A stretch of 50,795 nucleotides of DNA from Chara braunii (taxonomy: Eukaryota; Streptophyta; Charophyceae; Charales; Characeae). Shown piece by piece: positions 1 to 9,504 of the stretch (positions within the stretch are counted from its first letter, which is position 1; each line of letters begins with the position of its first letter). Position numbers and translations under genes: made by a program. The stretch is taken from assembly GCA_003427395.1 (NCBI GenBank), contig BFEA01000505.1:1120525-1171319 (forward strand), written 5' to 3'. The notes under the pieces are model-generated. The model saw only the letters and a program-made list of their open reading frames with translations, did not search any database and was not told the origin of the DNA.

Positions 1-117
1 TCCTAAGGAAACAATCAACGGAATGGAAAAAATATATATATATATTTTTCCCCAGGGCCTTTTAATATTTGTTTGTGTGTGTGTGTTTGAATGTGTGTGT
101 GTTGTATGGTGAGACGA
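1..117. other. left flank, TG-rich, no gene
   Basis: This short stretch precedes the first retroelement. It holds a (TG)n-like run at about 71-102 and ends in ACGA (114-117), which I read as one copy of the target-site duplication of the element that starts at 118. No gene is visible. Confidence 0.6.
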
Positions 118-895
118 TGTCGAGCGCATCGGTCCGACACCGCACCAGGGCAGCGCGGGACCCTCCCGGCCGCATCACGCAGGAGTTGGACCAACCTCGT
201 CACGAACATACATGGTGCTTCCACAAAGCCGCTCCGGCCGAGTGCGCCAGCCATACCTCTCGCGAGCCCCTACGACAGGATAGAGCCTACGCGAGGCACG
301 ACTTACCTCCACCTTACGGGAGTTGTCATCTCCCTTCGGTGGGCGTATCCCCGCCGAGCTACCAGTCCACAGAACGAAAGTTATTCAGTTGCAATCGCAG
401 AGGTGGACCAACCGAGGGCGTTTCTCGTTCGCTGTAGCATAGGGGGTACGTGCGGTAATACGCCTCTATCGAACCCGCACTCGAGTCCACATCTTGGGGG
501 GCTGAGGTCCCAAGCGCGACTCGTCGTCGATCGACTAGGACGCATCCCACACACCACGCGCACACCACTTTTACGAACACAAAAATAAAACACACACACA
601 CACATATACAAAACGACACAACACAAACAACGGGACAACGCAAACCCCTCGCTAGCCAACCCATAACTTTCCAATGCGGGAATCGGATAGGCGTCGCGTG
701 CGAGCCTTGATATAAAACCGCGCGGACGCAGGGCTAACTCATACCGACTCACAATGCAAACGTACGCAAGCAGTCGCAATGATGGCGTACTATGTAGTGT
801 CCATAATTATGCGGTCCTCGTTAATCTCGAGGGTCGCATTCGACACTCAAGTGTCGGCTGATACGCGTCTTGAGGGTTAATCTCTTGACGCTGGA

Positions 896-913
896 CAACC
901 GCAAGCGCGGTTG
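896..913. repeat. stem-loop at a site whose stem differs between copies
   Basis: CAACCGC (896-902) and GCGGTTG (907-913) pair perfectly around the loop AAGC. The same position in other LTR copies also holds a hairpin, but with different stem sequence: GCACGGCT/AGCCGTGC at 30069-30092 and ACGACTGT/ACAGTCGT at 34754-34773. A further stem-loop, TCTGCAC/GTGCAGA, lies just downstream at 931-947. Confidence 0.6.
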
Positions 914-925
914 AAGACCACACAC

Positions 926-1116
926 CCTCTTCTGCACTCTGTGCAGAGTGGGGCAAATAGGCTCTTCACGGGGGCAGATTCCTTCCCTGCAGAGTCTAGG
1001 GCTTGAGATGTCCTGGACAANCCTCTTCTGCACTCTGTGCAGAGTGGGGCAAATAGGCTCTTCACGGGGGCAGATTCCTTCCCTGCAGAGTCTAGGGCTT
1101 GAGATGTCCTGGACAA
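926..1116. other. assembly gap flanked by an exact duplication
   Basis: A single N at 1021 is flanked by two copies of the same 95-base sequence (926-1020 and 1022-1116). The homologous LTR at 8140-8240 has it only once. The duplication is therefore most likely two overlapping contig ends joined by a nominal gap, and not biology. Confidence 0.8.
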
Positions 1117-1642
1117 GGACCTTGAATCCCGACCCAGGACCAACGTCCGACTATAAAAATCTCTAAAAAGCGAAGGATAAAAAAAAAGAATCCCCCTTTT
1201 TTCTCGGGACATAATCTGACTAACCTTTATGCACAATCACAGTGACCTCTCAAATACTCAGGGCACTTATAAATGTATAAGGGTTAATTTTATGGGACGG
1301 TCACTTCTCACAGTCACAGTGGGGCTCCTCTCAACCATATATGTATGTAATCGCAGACAATCACATCCAGAGTTCTAACAACAAATGCACCTTCAATCAC
1401 ATCAAAGATTCATCCAAAAGTCAACGCACTACACGGGGTCAACTTCAACCATTCCTTGCACTCATACCCCTTGCTTTAGCCATACAAGCCTCACGCGTGC
1501 AACTCTTAAATAAATACATGGGCATTCAATAAAGTCCGGGTGAAAACACAACAAAATAGTTCAATCACAAGGCTAAAACCTTTAGGTTGAGTGACAGGAG
1601 TGGATTGGAGTTGAATCGTAAACCGACGAATCGGCAACCGAC

Positions 1643-1661
1643 CTGTTATCAGTGATAACAG
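1643..1661. repeat. conserved 19-base palindrome
   Basis: CTGTTATCAGTGATAACAG is a perfect inverted repeat (8-bp arms, 3-base centre). It recurs at the same place in every LTR copy that includes this region: 8776-8794 (one change), 14912-14930 (last base changed), 36638-36656 (two changes) and, reversed, 29374-29392 (perfect). Its persistence while flanking bases drift suggests a structural or binding role, which is inference. Confidence 0.7.
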
Positions 1662-1944
1662 AAGAAGATTCTCAAGGGGTCAAGCTGAATCTAGTCCAAG
1701 TCCTGAATCAGATCGATCAAGAAGACTTGTAACACATGACACGTCAACGTCTCAGGCTAAACCTATAAGTCCATGGAGAACAATCTTCATATCATGATCT
1801 CACCCAAATCATCCTAGTTAACTATATTTAACCCTATCTCTAAGCAAGTGTCCAAAGCAAGGTAGAGTCATGGCGGAATTTCCCCTATCCATAGTGGATT
1901 ACCAGAATCGTCACCTATCAAAATACAATCTATCTCCACTTAGC

Positions 1945-2490
1945 TAAGAAAATTTCGGCATCGCTTCCCGTAGGAAACATGCCTTTTCAGAATTTATATA
2001 AGTCCAAATATGAAGGCAGAAATAATCTCTAACTCTGAAAATTCAAATTTTGTCTAACTCCCTGAATTGGTAGAAATTTGGGCAGCATTCCCTTTAGAAA
2101 GAGAGACTTCCCAGATTTATACTAAGTCAGATATGAGCTAAAAAAACAACTTGAGTTCAACTTAGACAAAATTTAACTAACTCCTTAGTTTTGCATAAAT
2201 TTCGGCAACACTCCCTTTAGAAAAGTGTTCTTCCAAAATTTATGCAAAGCTAAGTCCAGAACTTTAGAGTAACTTTGACTTCTCAAAGTCCAATTTTGTC
2301 TAACTCCCTGAACTAGCAAAAATTTGGGCAGCACTCCCTTTAGAAAATGAGTCTTTCCAGATTTTTACTAGGTCATATATAAGAAAAGACAAGTTAAACT
2401 TTGACAAGTCAAGAATTGACTAACTCCTTGGATTTGTAGAAATTTCGGCAGCGCTTCCCGTAGAGAAAGTAGCTTGCCAAGATTTATACA
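1945..2490. repeat. hairpin array I, five tandem units (LTR of element 1)
   Basis: Five degenerate units of about 120 bases each carry AAATTTSGGCARCRCTYCC followed 25-30 bases later by YCMRAATTTAT or a variant. The two parts pair. At 2313-2327 CTAGCAAAAATTTGG faces CCAGATTTTTACTAG at 2357-2371, with one mismatch and one G-T pair. Another unit pairs TGCATAAATTT (near 2190-2203) with AAATTTATGCA (near 2238). Bases at the ends of the stems change together between units. The centre CTCCCTTTAGAAAA is the most constant part. Confidence 0.65.
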
Positions 2491-2784
2491 AAGCCAAGTA
2501 CAAAAAATGATCCCAGAAAATGCGAGAATTGATCTAAGTAAAGTAAAAAAAAACTTAGCTCAGAAAATGCAGGAAATGAAACTAACTCCTATAGCTCTAG
2601 CACATGGCGAGCGACTAAAGCAACTACCTATCAAACTGAAACTCAGATCAAGTAGTAACCTCACTCAGCCACATGGAGACCAAACCACAAAGGTAAGTAC
2701 TCTCATCATCCCGATTTTATCCAGACAACAATAACTCATGATCTCTCAAGGATTTAACCCATTATACCCTGCTTACATAAGGCA

Positions 2785-3685
2785 TAAAGTCAGGCCACCT
2801 AAACTTATGGAATGAGCCTAACTTGCCAAAGAGTATACACAAACAGAGGGCACAACTACTTTTCTCTTCTTTGGGCATATGACTAAGTCATTCTAGTCGC
2901 CCTGAACTGCTTAGGATATCCAAATTATATATACCTGTCTTCCCCTTGTCTTCTAAGGCTGTATAGGACTGAACTAACTTAAGTTCAGTCTGCCCCAGTT
3001 TACCATCAGTTTTACTCTTAATTATACTCTCTTCAAGTTGTGATACGGCTATAGTCAGACCACCTAAACTTATAGAACAGTCTGATTAGCTCGTTCTTAA
3101 GTAAAATAGTAATAAAGTATAGCCAAGTTATAACCATTGGGTTCCAGCATGTGCGAGGCTTCGAGTTAGACCCCCTGAACTTACAGAAGGGTCTAACTCT
3201 CTGCCAGATTCATTTTTCTCTGAGCCATCATGTGTGTGGCATTGAGTCAGGCCCCCTGAACTTACAGAAGGGTCTGCCCCTTTGCCAAGGTTTACTTCTT
3301 CATAATAAAAGCAAGAAGAGATTAAGCCGCCTGAACTTACAGAACAGCTCGGTCCCCTCGTTCAGAAGCCAAAGAAACAGATAAAACCCCAATGAAAACA
3401 AGGCAAACCGAGGCACCAAAACTTATTGAATGCCCTGAGTCCATGAAAGTCAAGCACAATCAAACCCTCGCATGTCAGAGCATTCAGGCCACCTGAATTT
3501 ACAGAACAGCCTGACCCTTCATGCAAGTCATAGCACTGGGTCTCCCCAAACTTATGGGGACATCCCAGCCTCCAGAGCAATCAGACCCCCTAAACTTATA
3601 GAAGGGTCTGACGCTTCATGCATACTAAAATGAACAAAGCATTGGGTCTCCCCAAACTTATGGGGACCTCCCAGCCTTAATGACC
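2785..3685. repeat. hairpin array II, about ten stem-loops with core AACTTA (LTR of element 1)
   Basis: About ten short stem-loops lie 40-110 bases apart. The loop is nearly constant (CCTAAACTTATAGAA or CCTGAACTTACAGAA) while the stem varies and stays complementary. Clear cases are GAGTTAGACCC/GGGTCTAACTC (3164-3174 with 3190-3200, 11 bp perfect), TCAGACCC/GGGTCTGA (3581-3588 with 3604-3611), TCAGAC/GTCTGA (3055-3060 with 3080-3085), CAGGC/GCCTG (3485-3489 with 3509-3513), CTGGG/CCCAG (3536-3540 with 3564-3568) and CAGGCCC/GGGTCTG (3248-3254 with 3270-3276, one G-T pair). A few units, such as the one near 3325, are decayed. Confidence 0.75.
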
Positions 3686-4539
3686 CAGCCAACCATCAAG
3701 CAAAACAACCCACCATCATGCCTTTCCCAGATACAGTTCTTTTCAACAGTCTGGATTCACACAGTCAATAAAGTTGAAACTGAAACTTGAACAGACATTC
3801 CTTTACTTAGTATGGTTTAACGTCCTGAAGTCAAACCAAAAATAAAGTAGGGCTGCACTTTATATAGTCTGTCAGCGATGCAATGGGAGATACAGATAGG
3901 GGTTCTAACTGGTTTTATAAAAGGGAAAGCAGTAATTACCTTCCAGTTCCCTGCCTCCAAAACTCCTCCTGAGTTCCGGCAGAGCTCCCGCAATTGGTGG
4001 GGCGAACCTCCCACAGAGGCCTTGCCGCGGATTACGGGTTGCAATCCTGTCTGCCGCCTTCCTCTCAGAACCAGACTAGACTTAGAGTGAGAAGGGCAGA
4101 AAAAAAAAGGCTTGAGAAGGGTGCACTCAGACTCGCGAGAGAGGGCCTTGTTATCTTCAATCGCCTGAGGGCCCCGCAATGGCAACCAATCTGACAGCTT
4201 GATCAAACCGGAGTTAACTACTAAACTCGATTGCCGAACTCGCCCCCCCTGACGACCCCCTAAACCGCAACACTAATCCCCTACTCGTCCGGCCTGCACC
4301 TCTCTGAGCTTCAACACCTTTCCTCTGCCTGCCGGCGGCCACACAGTCTCTTGCAATAGCCTTTCAGACACAACAGCGGTGGGCGGCGGTGGCCTCACCT
4401 GTATGGCTGAGCATTACTCCTATCTATAACCAAAGTTGCTTTACCGGACCATTATTGCGAGAGTTTCCCTCAAACCTGTTTTCCCTCTCCCGCAATCAAC
4501 TCCCATGGTCTAAGTCGTCTGTCTCCAACTAAGCCTAGA

Positions 4540-5679
4540 CTATATCGGGTCGGTCGTGTCTCTTCCCTTATCATTCCTTTTTTTTTCTTCCCTTCGAGCT
4601 CGTCTTGCTTCCTTACACCTGCGAGGCGTATGGCCCGTCTTTCCACAGTAATTACACAAAATTCTCGACCACTGCTCTCGCCGCCTCTTACTTTTTCGGC
4701 TTGCCCAACTAGAAGCTGGTACCACCTTCTTGTCACTACTTTCTCCCCTAGGATTAGGTGCAGCGGGGGGTTGGGCCACCCCCGCTTTTTCCCGGCTTTC
4801 TCGCTTTTCTTGCCCTTTCCTGCTTGGAATGTCAGTCGTCCTCTCGCAGGTAGGGATCACAACATTTTTTGCCTTATTCTGCACCTCTTCTTTCTCGACA
4901 GGTGACTCAGATTTTCTCCTTTCACCCCACCTATGATTCCGCTCGTTCGCCTTACCATCCTTCCGCGGCTCATTTCTCACGCCTTCAAAGGTGTCAGTCG
5001 CCAATTCATCTGCCCTTTTGCCAGCCTCGTCCCTTTCACATTCTCTTAATGCCTTCCTTCTTCTGGCTTCGCGTAGGATGTGGCAAAGGTACTGATCAAA
5101 ATCTTCTCCCACAAAATTCTCTCGTATCTTATCCCATATAAGTCCTCCCGTCCCGCGGATCAGGTCTCGCTGCTCTTCACCCGTAAAGTGCATAAGGAAG
5201 AAAAAGCACCGGTCATGTTCAGACAGTCCCCAAACCTTGTGGGAAGCGCGCTCATACTCCACCAGAAAATGCCTCGCTGACTTGTAGTCATATCGATCCA
5301 TCTTCTCGAGGTCCTCTCTGGTCAATTGTTCTTCTCCCAGTCGGTAGTTATTCCTCATGTCATTATAAAACTTCTTCCATGATAACCCTGCTTTCCTGAT
5401 CACTTCACCGACATCCTCCTGTAGGTCAACATGGATATAACTTATGACCTCCTTCAACATGTGCTCCTCATTCCACTCACACTGGACCGCTATCTGCTCA
5501 AACTTGCTAAGGAAGCTAGAGACATGGTTACCGTCGAAGAAGCCGATCTCAACCTTTGGCATGTTGTCCCGCTCCCAGTCCCGCATGTTGAGCAAGTCAA
5601 CAAACTTCTCGGCCCCAATCCTTCCTTGAGGGTCCTCCATCTCGGGTTCCTTCGACCCCATCACCTGTCGAACAAACAA
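4540..5679 (-). CDS. retrotransposon gag with CCHC zinc knuckle
   Basis: This is an open frame of 379 residues on the minus strand. Gag builds the virus-like particle that packages element RNA. An acidic/hydrophobic N-terminal half (residues about 30-220) reads like a retrotransposon capsid. A long charged Arg/Lys/Glu-rich stretch follows (about 220-345). A nucleocapsid knuckle of the form C-x2-C-x4-H-x4-C (CNYCGKTGHTPRRC) lies near residues 343-356, followed by a basic tail. The frame starts MFVRQVMGSK; the second Met (residue 7, position 5661) could be the true start. The stop precedes any protease, and no pol frame follows. It lies about 1.6 kb downstream of the primer site, with a decayed extra ORF between. 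It is the only long intact retroelement frame here, which suggests fairly recent activity or mobilisation by a relative. Confidence 0.85.
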   Translation of the reverse strand: MFVRQVMGSKEPEMEDPQGRIGAEKFVDLLNMRDWERDNMPKVEIGFFDGNHVSSFLSKFEQIAVQCEWNEEHMLKEVISYIHVDLQEDVGEVIRKAGLSWKKFYNDMRNNYRLGEEQLTREDLEKMDRYDYKSARHFLVEYERASHKVWGLSEHDRCFFFLMHFTGEEQRDLIRGTGGLIWDKIRENFVGEDFDQYLCHILREARRRKALRECERDEAGKRADELATDTFEGVRNEPRKDGKANERNHRWGERRKSESPVEKEEVQNKAKNVVIPTCERTTDIPSRKGQEKRESREKAGVAQPPAAPNPRGESSDKKVVPASSWASRKSKRRREQWSRILCNYCGKTGHTPRRCKEARRARREEKKRNDKGRDTTDPI

Positions 5680-5916
5680 CGATCAGTTAGGGTCGAGGCC
5701 CGAGATGAGTCATGTATCAAAATACAGAACCTACCATACTAAACTTACCCCTACATTTGCCTTTGCAATACCATAGGTCGTGTATATCTTATACTCGCAA
5801 GGTTCCTCAAGGTTAATCATAGGCAGACAGTAGTAATCACTATGGCAGTAGGTAGTGAGAGGCCTATAGTCGAGTCTGAAGGAGAGCACTTCAGTAAGAC
5901 GGTAAAAGGTTCATTT

Positions 5917-6587
5917 TATTGGTCCACTGCTGCCCGTAGCCCATCCCAGTCTTCAATTTCCTCATTTGGATCATGTTAAATGGCATATACATCAGTTATA
6001 TTGACCACCTTCCTGAGCCATTGGCTAGGAGGTGAGAATTTCGGATCTAAGCACATACCATATATCAGTTCACATGTATATCGCTCATACTCCTAGTCTC
6101 GCACCCTCATAGCGGCTTCGGCTGCCGCTTCTACCCTTGCTGGCCCACCAAAGCTCTTCTCTATGGGGAAGTTAGGCAGGGTGACTCGCAGCGGAGCAGA
6201 TGGAAGCGCGAACTCTTCAGCGCAAATCTCCACACGGGTTAGTACTCGCTCTTCCCCGTCACGGGACACTTCCCTCGCCCATTTAGTTGCGGCTGCCTCG
6301 ACTACCCTCAGAGGCCTAGCGAGCAGGCTTCCGTGCCCAAGCGCCAACTATATCCCATGCTCGACCCAAAACGTGGCTGAGGCATACAGGGTCACCCTTA
6401 TAATTGCGCATTCCTGCTGGTCATCGAACCCAGACTCGATCCAGACAAAGATGTCTGTATTCATCAGTATGCCCCACCATGACGAGAAGTACTCTCCTGC
6501 TCCGACATGCCTGGGTAAAGACACCTCGAGCCCTCCCTCTTTCTCAACTGGCCTGAGCATACGCGGGTCTTCTCGTGCATAAGGCAT
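5917..6587 (-). pseudogene. decayed upstream ORF of element 1, function unknown
   Basis: One reading frame on the minus strand runs for about 223 codons, broken by three in-frame stops (at 6348-6350, 6093-6095 and near 5975). Between stops it reads like real protein, with aromatic and acidic stretches, for example WWGILMNTDIFVW and IEDWDGLRAAVD. It lies between the tRNA-Asp primer site and gag but is in a different frame from gag. I do not recognise it. It could be an extra 5' ORF of this family or an older gag N-terminal module. The second element in the window has only about 400 bases between primer site and gag, so it lacks this segment. Confidence 0.45.
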
Positions 6588-6599
6588 CCTGAGTTACCT

Positions 6600-7300
6600 T
6601 TGCTTTGTCTGGGTTCTGCCCATCACAGACAAACGTCCAGCATACGCCTTTCGTTATTTAAACTGACAATCCCTACTCCTCTTCAAGCGCACAGACAACA
6701 GAGGAATATTATCTCCCTCGCCCTTAGCTTCATTCTGATGCAACCGTATTACGAGGCTTTCCCAATCACTCAGATGACTCTTACGGCAGTCAAAAAGGTT
6801 ACATCATAGGGCTAACTCTCACAACAGCCATGCTTAACCTTAGCCACGCCAAGCGCGCAAAGCACCGCCCACGCCTGCCAACCACCGAACCAGAAAGGTT
6901 ACCAATCCCAAATACCATCATGCTAGTCAAAGCCAGTGAACGCAGAATCAAAACAATTATCACCCTCGAGTCACTCATACCACATTGGTCCAAATCAAGT
7001 CACATCAATCAAAGCCATATCGCCTAACCAACCCTCACTTCGCGCTTTTTATCCAGCACTGCCTGCTATCAACCATTCTGTCCAAACCAGTCAATAAAGC
7101 AGAAGTGATCACTTCACCTGAATCATCAATCTGCCTCGAATTTAGGCCCGATTTTTAAGGACCTCTCAATCCTACGACACTTCCAATCAATAGTCGAAAT
7201 ATCACTAATCACTCATATAGCCCTGACAAAAACTTCTCATTTGCCTATTTTCTCACTTCCAATACCCGGATGTCGTTCCACCAGGGACAACGATAGGCAA
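6600..7300 (-). other. 5' untranslated part of element 1
   Basis: This stretch lies between the primer site and the decayed upstream ORF. I see no coding frame. The last 60 bases next to the primer site (about 7200-7270) match 33845-33915 in element 2, including the shared ATACCCGGATGTCGTTCCACC (+ strand), so both elements share the same leader. Confidence 0.5.
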
Positions 7301-7306
7301 CCGTTA

Positions 7307-7324
7307 TCCCAGGCAACGGTGCTA
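7307..7324 (-). other. primer-binding site, tRNA-Asp type
   Basis: The minus strand reads TAGCACCGTTGCCTGGGA directly inside the LTR end CGACA. The complement of the plant tRNA-Asp 3' end is TGGCGCCGTTGCCGGGGA. The differences are all transitions or single changes at former CpG-like positions. This fixes the orientation of the element and the inner end of its 5' LTR. Confidence 0.75.
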
Positions 7325-7326
7325 CC

Positions 7327-9500
7327 TGTCGAGCGCATCGGTCCGGCACCGCACCAGGGAAGCGCGGGACCCTCCCGGCTGCGTCACGCAGGAGTTGGAC
7401 CAACCTCGTCACGAACATACATGGAGCTTCCACAAAGCCGCTCCGGCCGAGTGCGCCAGCCATACCTCTCGCGAGACCCTACGACAGGATAGGGCCTACG
7501 CGAGGCACGGCTTACCACCACCTTACGGGAGTTGTCACCTCCCTTCGGTGGGCGTATCCCTGCCAAGCTACCAGTCCACAGTTCGAAAGCTAATCAGCTG
7601 CAATCGCAGAGGTGGACCAGCCGAGGGCGTTTCTCGTTCGTTGTAGCATAGCGGGTACGCACGGTAATACGCCTCCATCGAACCCGCACGCGAGTCTACA
7701 TCTTGGAGGGTTAACGTCCCAAGCGCGACTCGTTGTCGGTCGACTAGGACGCATCCCACACACCACACGCACACCACTTTTACGAACACAAAAATAAAAC
7801 AAACACACACACATATACGAAACGACACAACACAAACAACGCGACAACGCTCCTAGCCCCTCGCTAGCCAACCCATAACTTTCCAATGCAGGAATCGGAT
7901 AGGCGTCGCGTGCGAGCCTTGATATAAAACCGCGCGGACGCAGGGCTAACTCATACCGACTCACAATGCAAACGTACGCAAGCAGTCGCAATGATGGCGT
8001 ACTATGTAGTGTCCATAATTATGCGGTCCTCGTTAATCTCGAGGGTCGCATTCGACACTCAAGTGTCGGCTGATACGCGTCTTGAGGGTTAATCTCTTGA
8101 CGCTGGACAACCGCAAGCGCGGTTGAAGACCACACACCCTCTTCTGCACTCTGTGCAGAGTGGGGCAAATAGGCTCTTCACGGGGGCAGATTCCTTCCCT
8201 GCAGAGTCTAGGGCTTGAGATGTCCTGGACAAAGACCTTGAATCCCGGTCCAGGACCAACGTCCGACTATAAAAATCTTTAAAAAGCAAAGGATCAAAAA
8301 AAATGAATCCCCTTTTTTTCTCGGGACACAACCTGACTAACCCTTATGCACAATCACAGTGACCTCTCAAATACTCAGGGCACTTATAAATGTATAAGGG
8401 TTAATTTTATGGGACGATCACTTCTCACAGTCACAGTGGGGCTCATCTCAACCATATATGTATGTAATCGCAGACAATCACATCCAGAGTCTGAACCATA
8501 AATGCACTTGTAATCACATCAAAGATTCATCCAAAAGTCCACGCACTACACGGGGTCAACTTCAACCATTCCTTGCACTCATACCCCTTGCTTTAGCCAT
8601 ACAAGCCTCACGCGTGCAACTCTTAAATAAATACTCAGTACTTTTGTTGGATGGTCATTCAATAAAGTCCAGGTGAAAACACAACAAAACAGTTCAATCA
8701 CAAGGCTAAAACCTTTAGGTTGAGTGACAGGAGTGGATTGGAGTTGAATCGTAAACCGACGAATCGGCAACCGGCCTGTTATCAGTGATAATAGAAGAAG
8801 AGCCTCAAGGGGTCAAGCTGAATCTAGTCCAAGTCCTGAATCAGATCGATCAAGAAGACTTGTAACACATGACAGGTCAACGCCCCAAGCTAAACCTATA
8901 AGTCCATGGAGAACAATCTTCATATCATGATCTCACCCAAATCATCCTAGTTAACTATATTTAACCCTATCTCTAAGCAAGTGCCCAAAGCAAGGTAGAG
9001 TCATGGCGGAATTTCCCCTATCCAGAGTGGATTACCAGAATCGTCACCTGTCAAAATACAATCTATCTCCACTTAGCTAAGAAAATTTCGGCAGTGCTTC
9101 CCGTAGGGAACATGCCTTTTCAGAATTTATATAAGTCCAAATATGAAGGCATAAATAATCTTTAACTTTGAAAATTTAAATTTTGTCTAACTCCCTGAAT
9201 TGGTAGAAATTTGGGCAGCATTCCCTTTAGAAAGGGAGACTTCCCAGATTTACACTAAGTTAGATATGAGCTAAAAAAACAACTTGAGTTCAACTTAGAC
9301 AAAATTTAAGTAACTCCTTAGTTTTGCATAAATTTCGGCAACACTCTCTTTAGAAAAGTGTTCTTCCAAAATTTATACAAACCTTCAGTCAACAGACTCC
9401 CGCGACTCGCGCGGTCTTCCCAACAATTCTGAATCAACCCAATCCTCTGTCATCTGCAAAAACCAGTGAGGGTACCCTTGTAAGGGTATTCGCACCGACA
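7327..9500 (-). repeat. 5' LTR of element 1, internally deleted
   Basis: This LTR is 2174 bp long. Its start (minus strand, 9500 to about 9390) carries the family terminus TGTCGGTG and the palindrome TACCCTTGTAAGGGTA. At about 9383 this 5' end joins directly to the middle of hairpin array I. The rest (9383-7327) matches the 3' LTR at 118-2250. About 4.5 kb that other copies hold between these parts, including hairpin array II, is absent. The two LTRs of one element therefore differ grossly in content. Confidence 0.7.
9080..9385. repeat. hairpin array I, two to three units (5' LTR of element 1)
   Basis: Units matching 1945-2250 are present (AAATTTCGGCAGTGCTTCCC at about 9085, AAATTTGGGCAGCATTCCC at about 9207, AAATTTCGGCAACACTC at about 9330). 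The array stops abruptly at about 9383, where the LTR deletion begins. Confidence 0.6.
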
Positions 9501-9504
9501 ACGA

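Larger units (their letters stand above)
118..4260 (-). repeat. 3' LTR of element 1, start missing
   Basis: The sequence from 118 matches 7327-9380 base for base over long stretches. From there to about 4210 it matches 14380-17260, 36110-39060 and, reversed, 27060-29900. The LTR end GCTCGACA is present on the minus strand at 118. The other terminus (TGTCGGTG with the TACCC/GGGTA palindrome) is not found between 4260 and 4540, so the first part of this LTR was lost together with pol. It contains both hairpin arrays described separately. The boundary at 4260 is approximate. Confidence 0.65.
118..9500 (-). mobile_element. LTR retrotransposon, element 1, with target duplication
   Basis: This is a complete but damaged LTR retrotransposon read on the minus strand. 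Its outer ends are TGTCGGTG (minus strand, at 9500) and GCTCGACA (ending at 118), so the LTR termini form the inverted repeat TGTCG/CGACA. The 4-bp sequence ACGA lies directly outside both ends (114-117 and 9501-9504), consistent with a target-site duplication. In order on the minus strand it has a 5' LTR, a tRNA-Asp primer site, a decayed upstream ORF, an open gag, then the 3' LTR. No protease, reverse transcriptase, RNase H or integrase is visible between gag and the 3' LTR, so it cannot move by itself. The gag and the tRNA-Asp primer suggest the Ty3/Gypsy type, but this is inference because pol is missing. Confidence 0.72.

Noticed and set aside
69-588. open frames with Cys/Val or Thr/His runs near the left end and their copies at 7245-7991 and 30921-31295
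   Set aside because: They lie in non-coding LTR sequence. The same DNA in several copies gives different frames and no conserved protein.
1945-3685. CRISPR-like array (repeats with spacers)
   Set aside because: Units are degenerate, the loops and not the flanks are conserved, spacings vary and there are no cas genes. The genome is eukaryotic.
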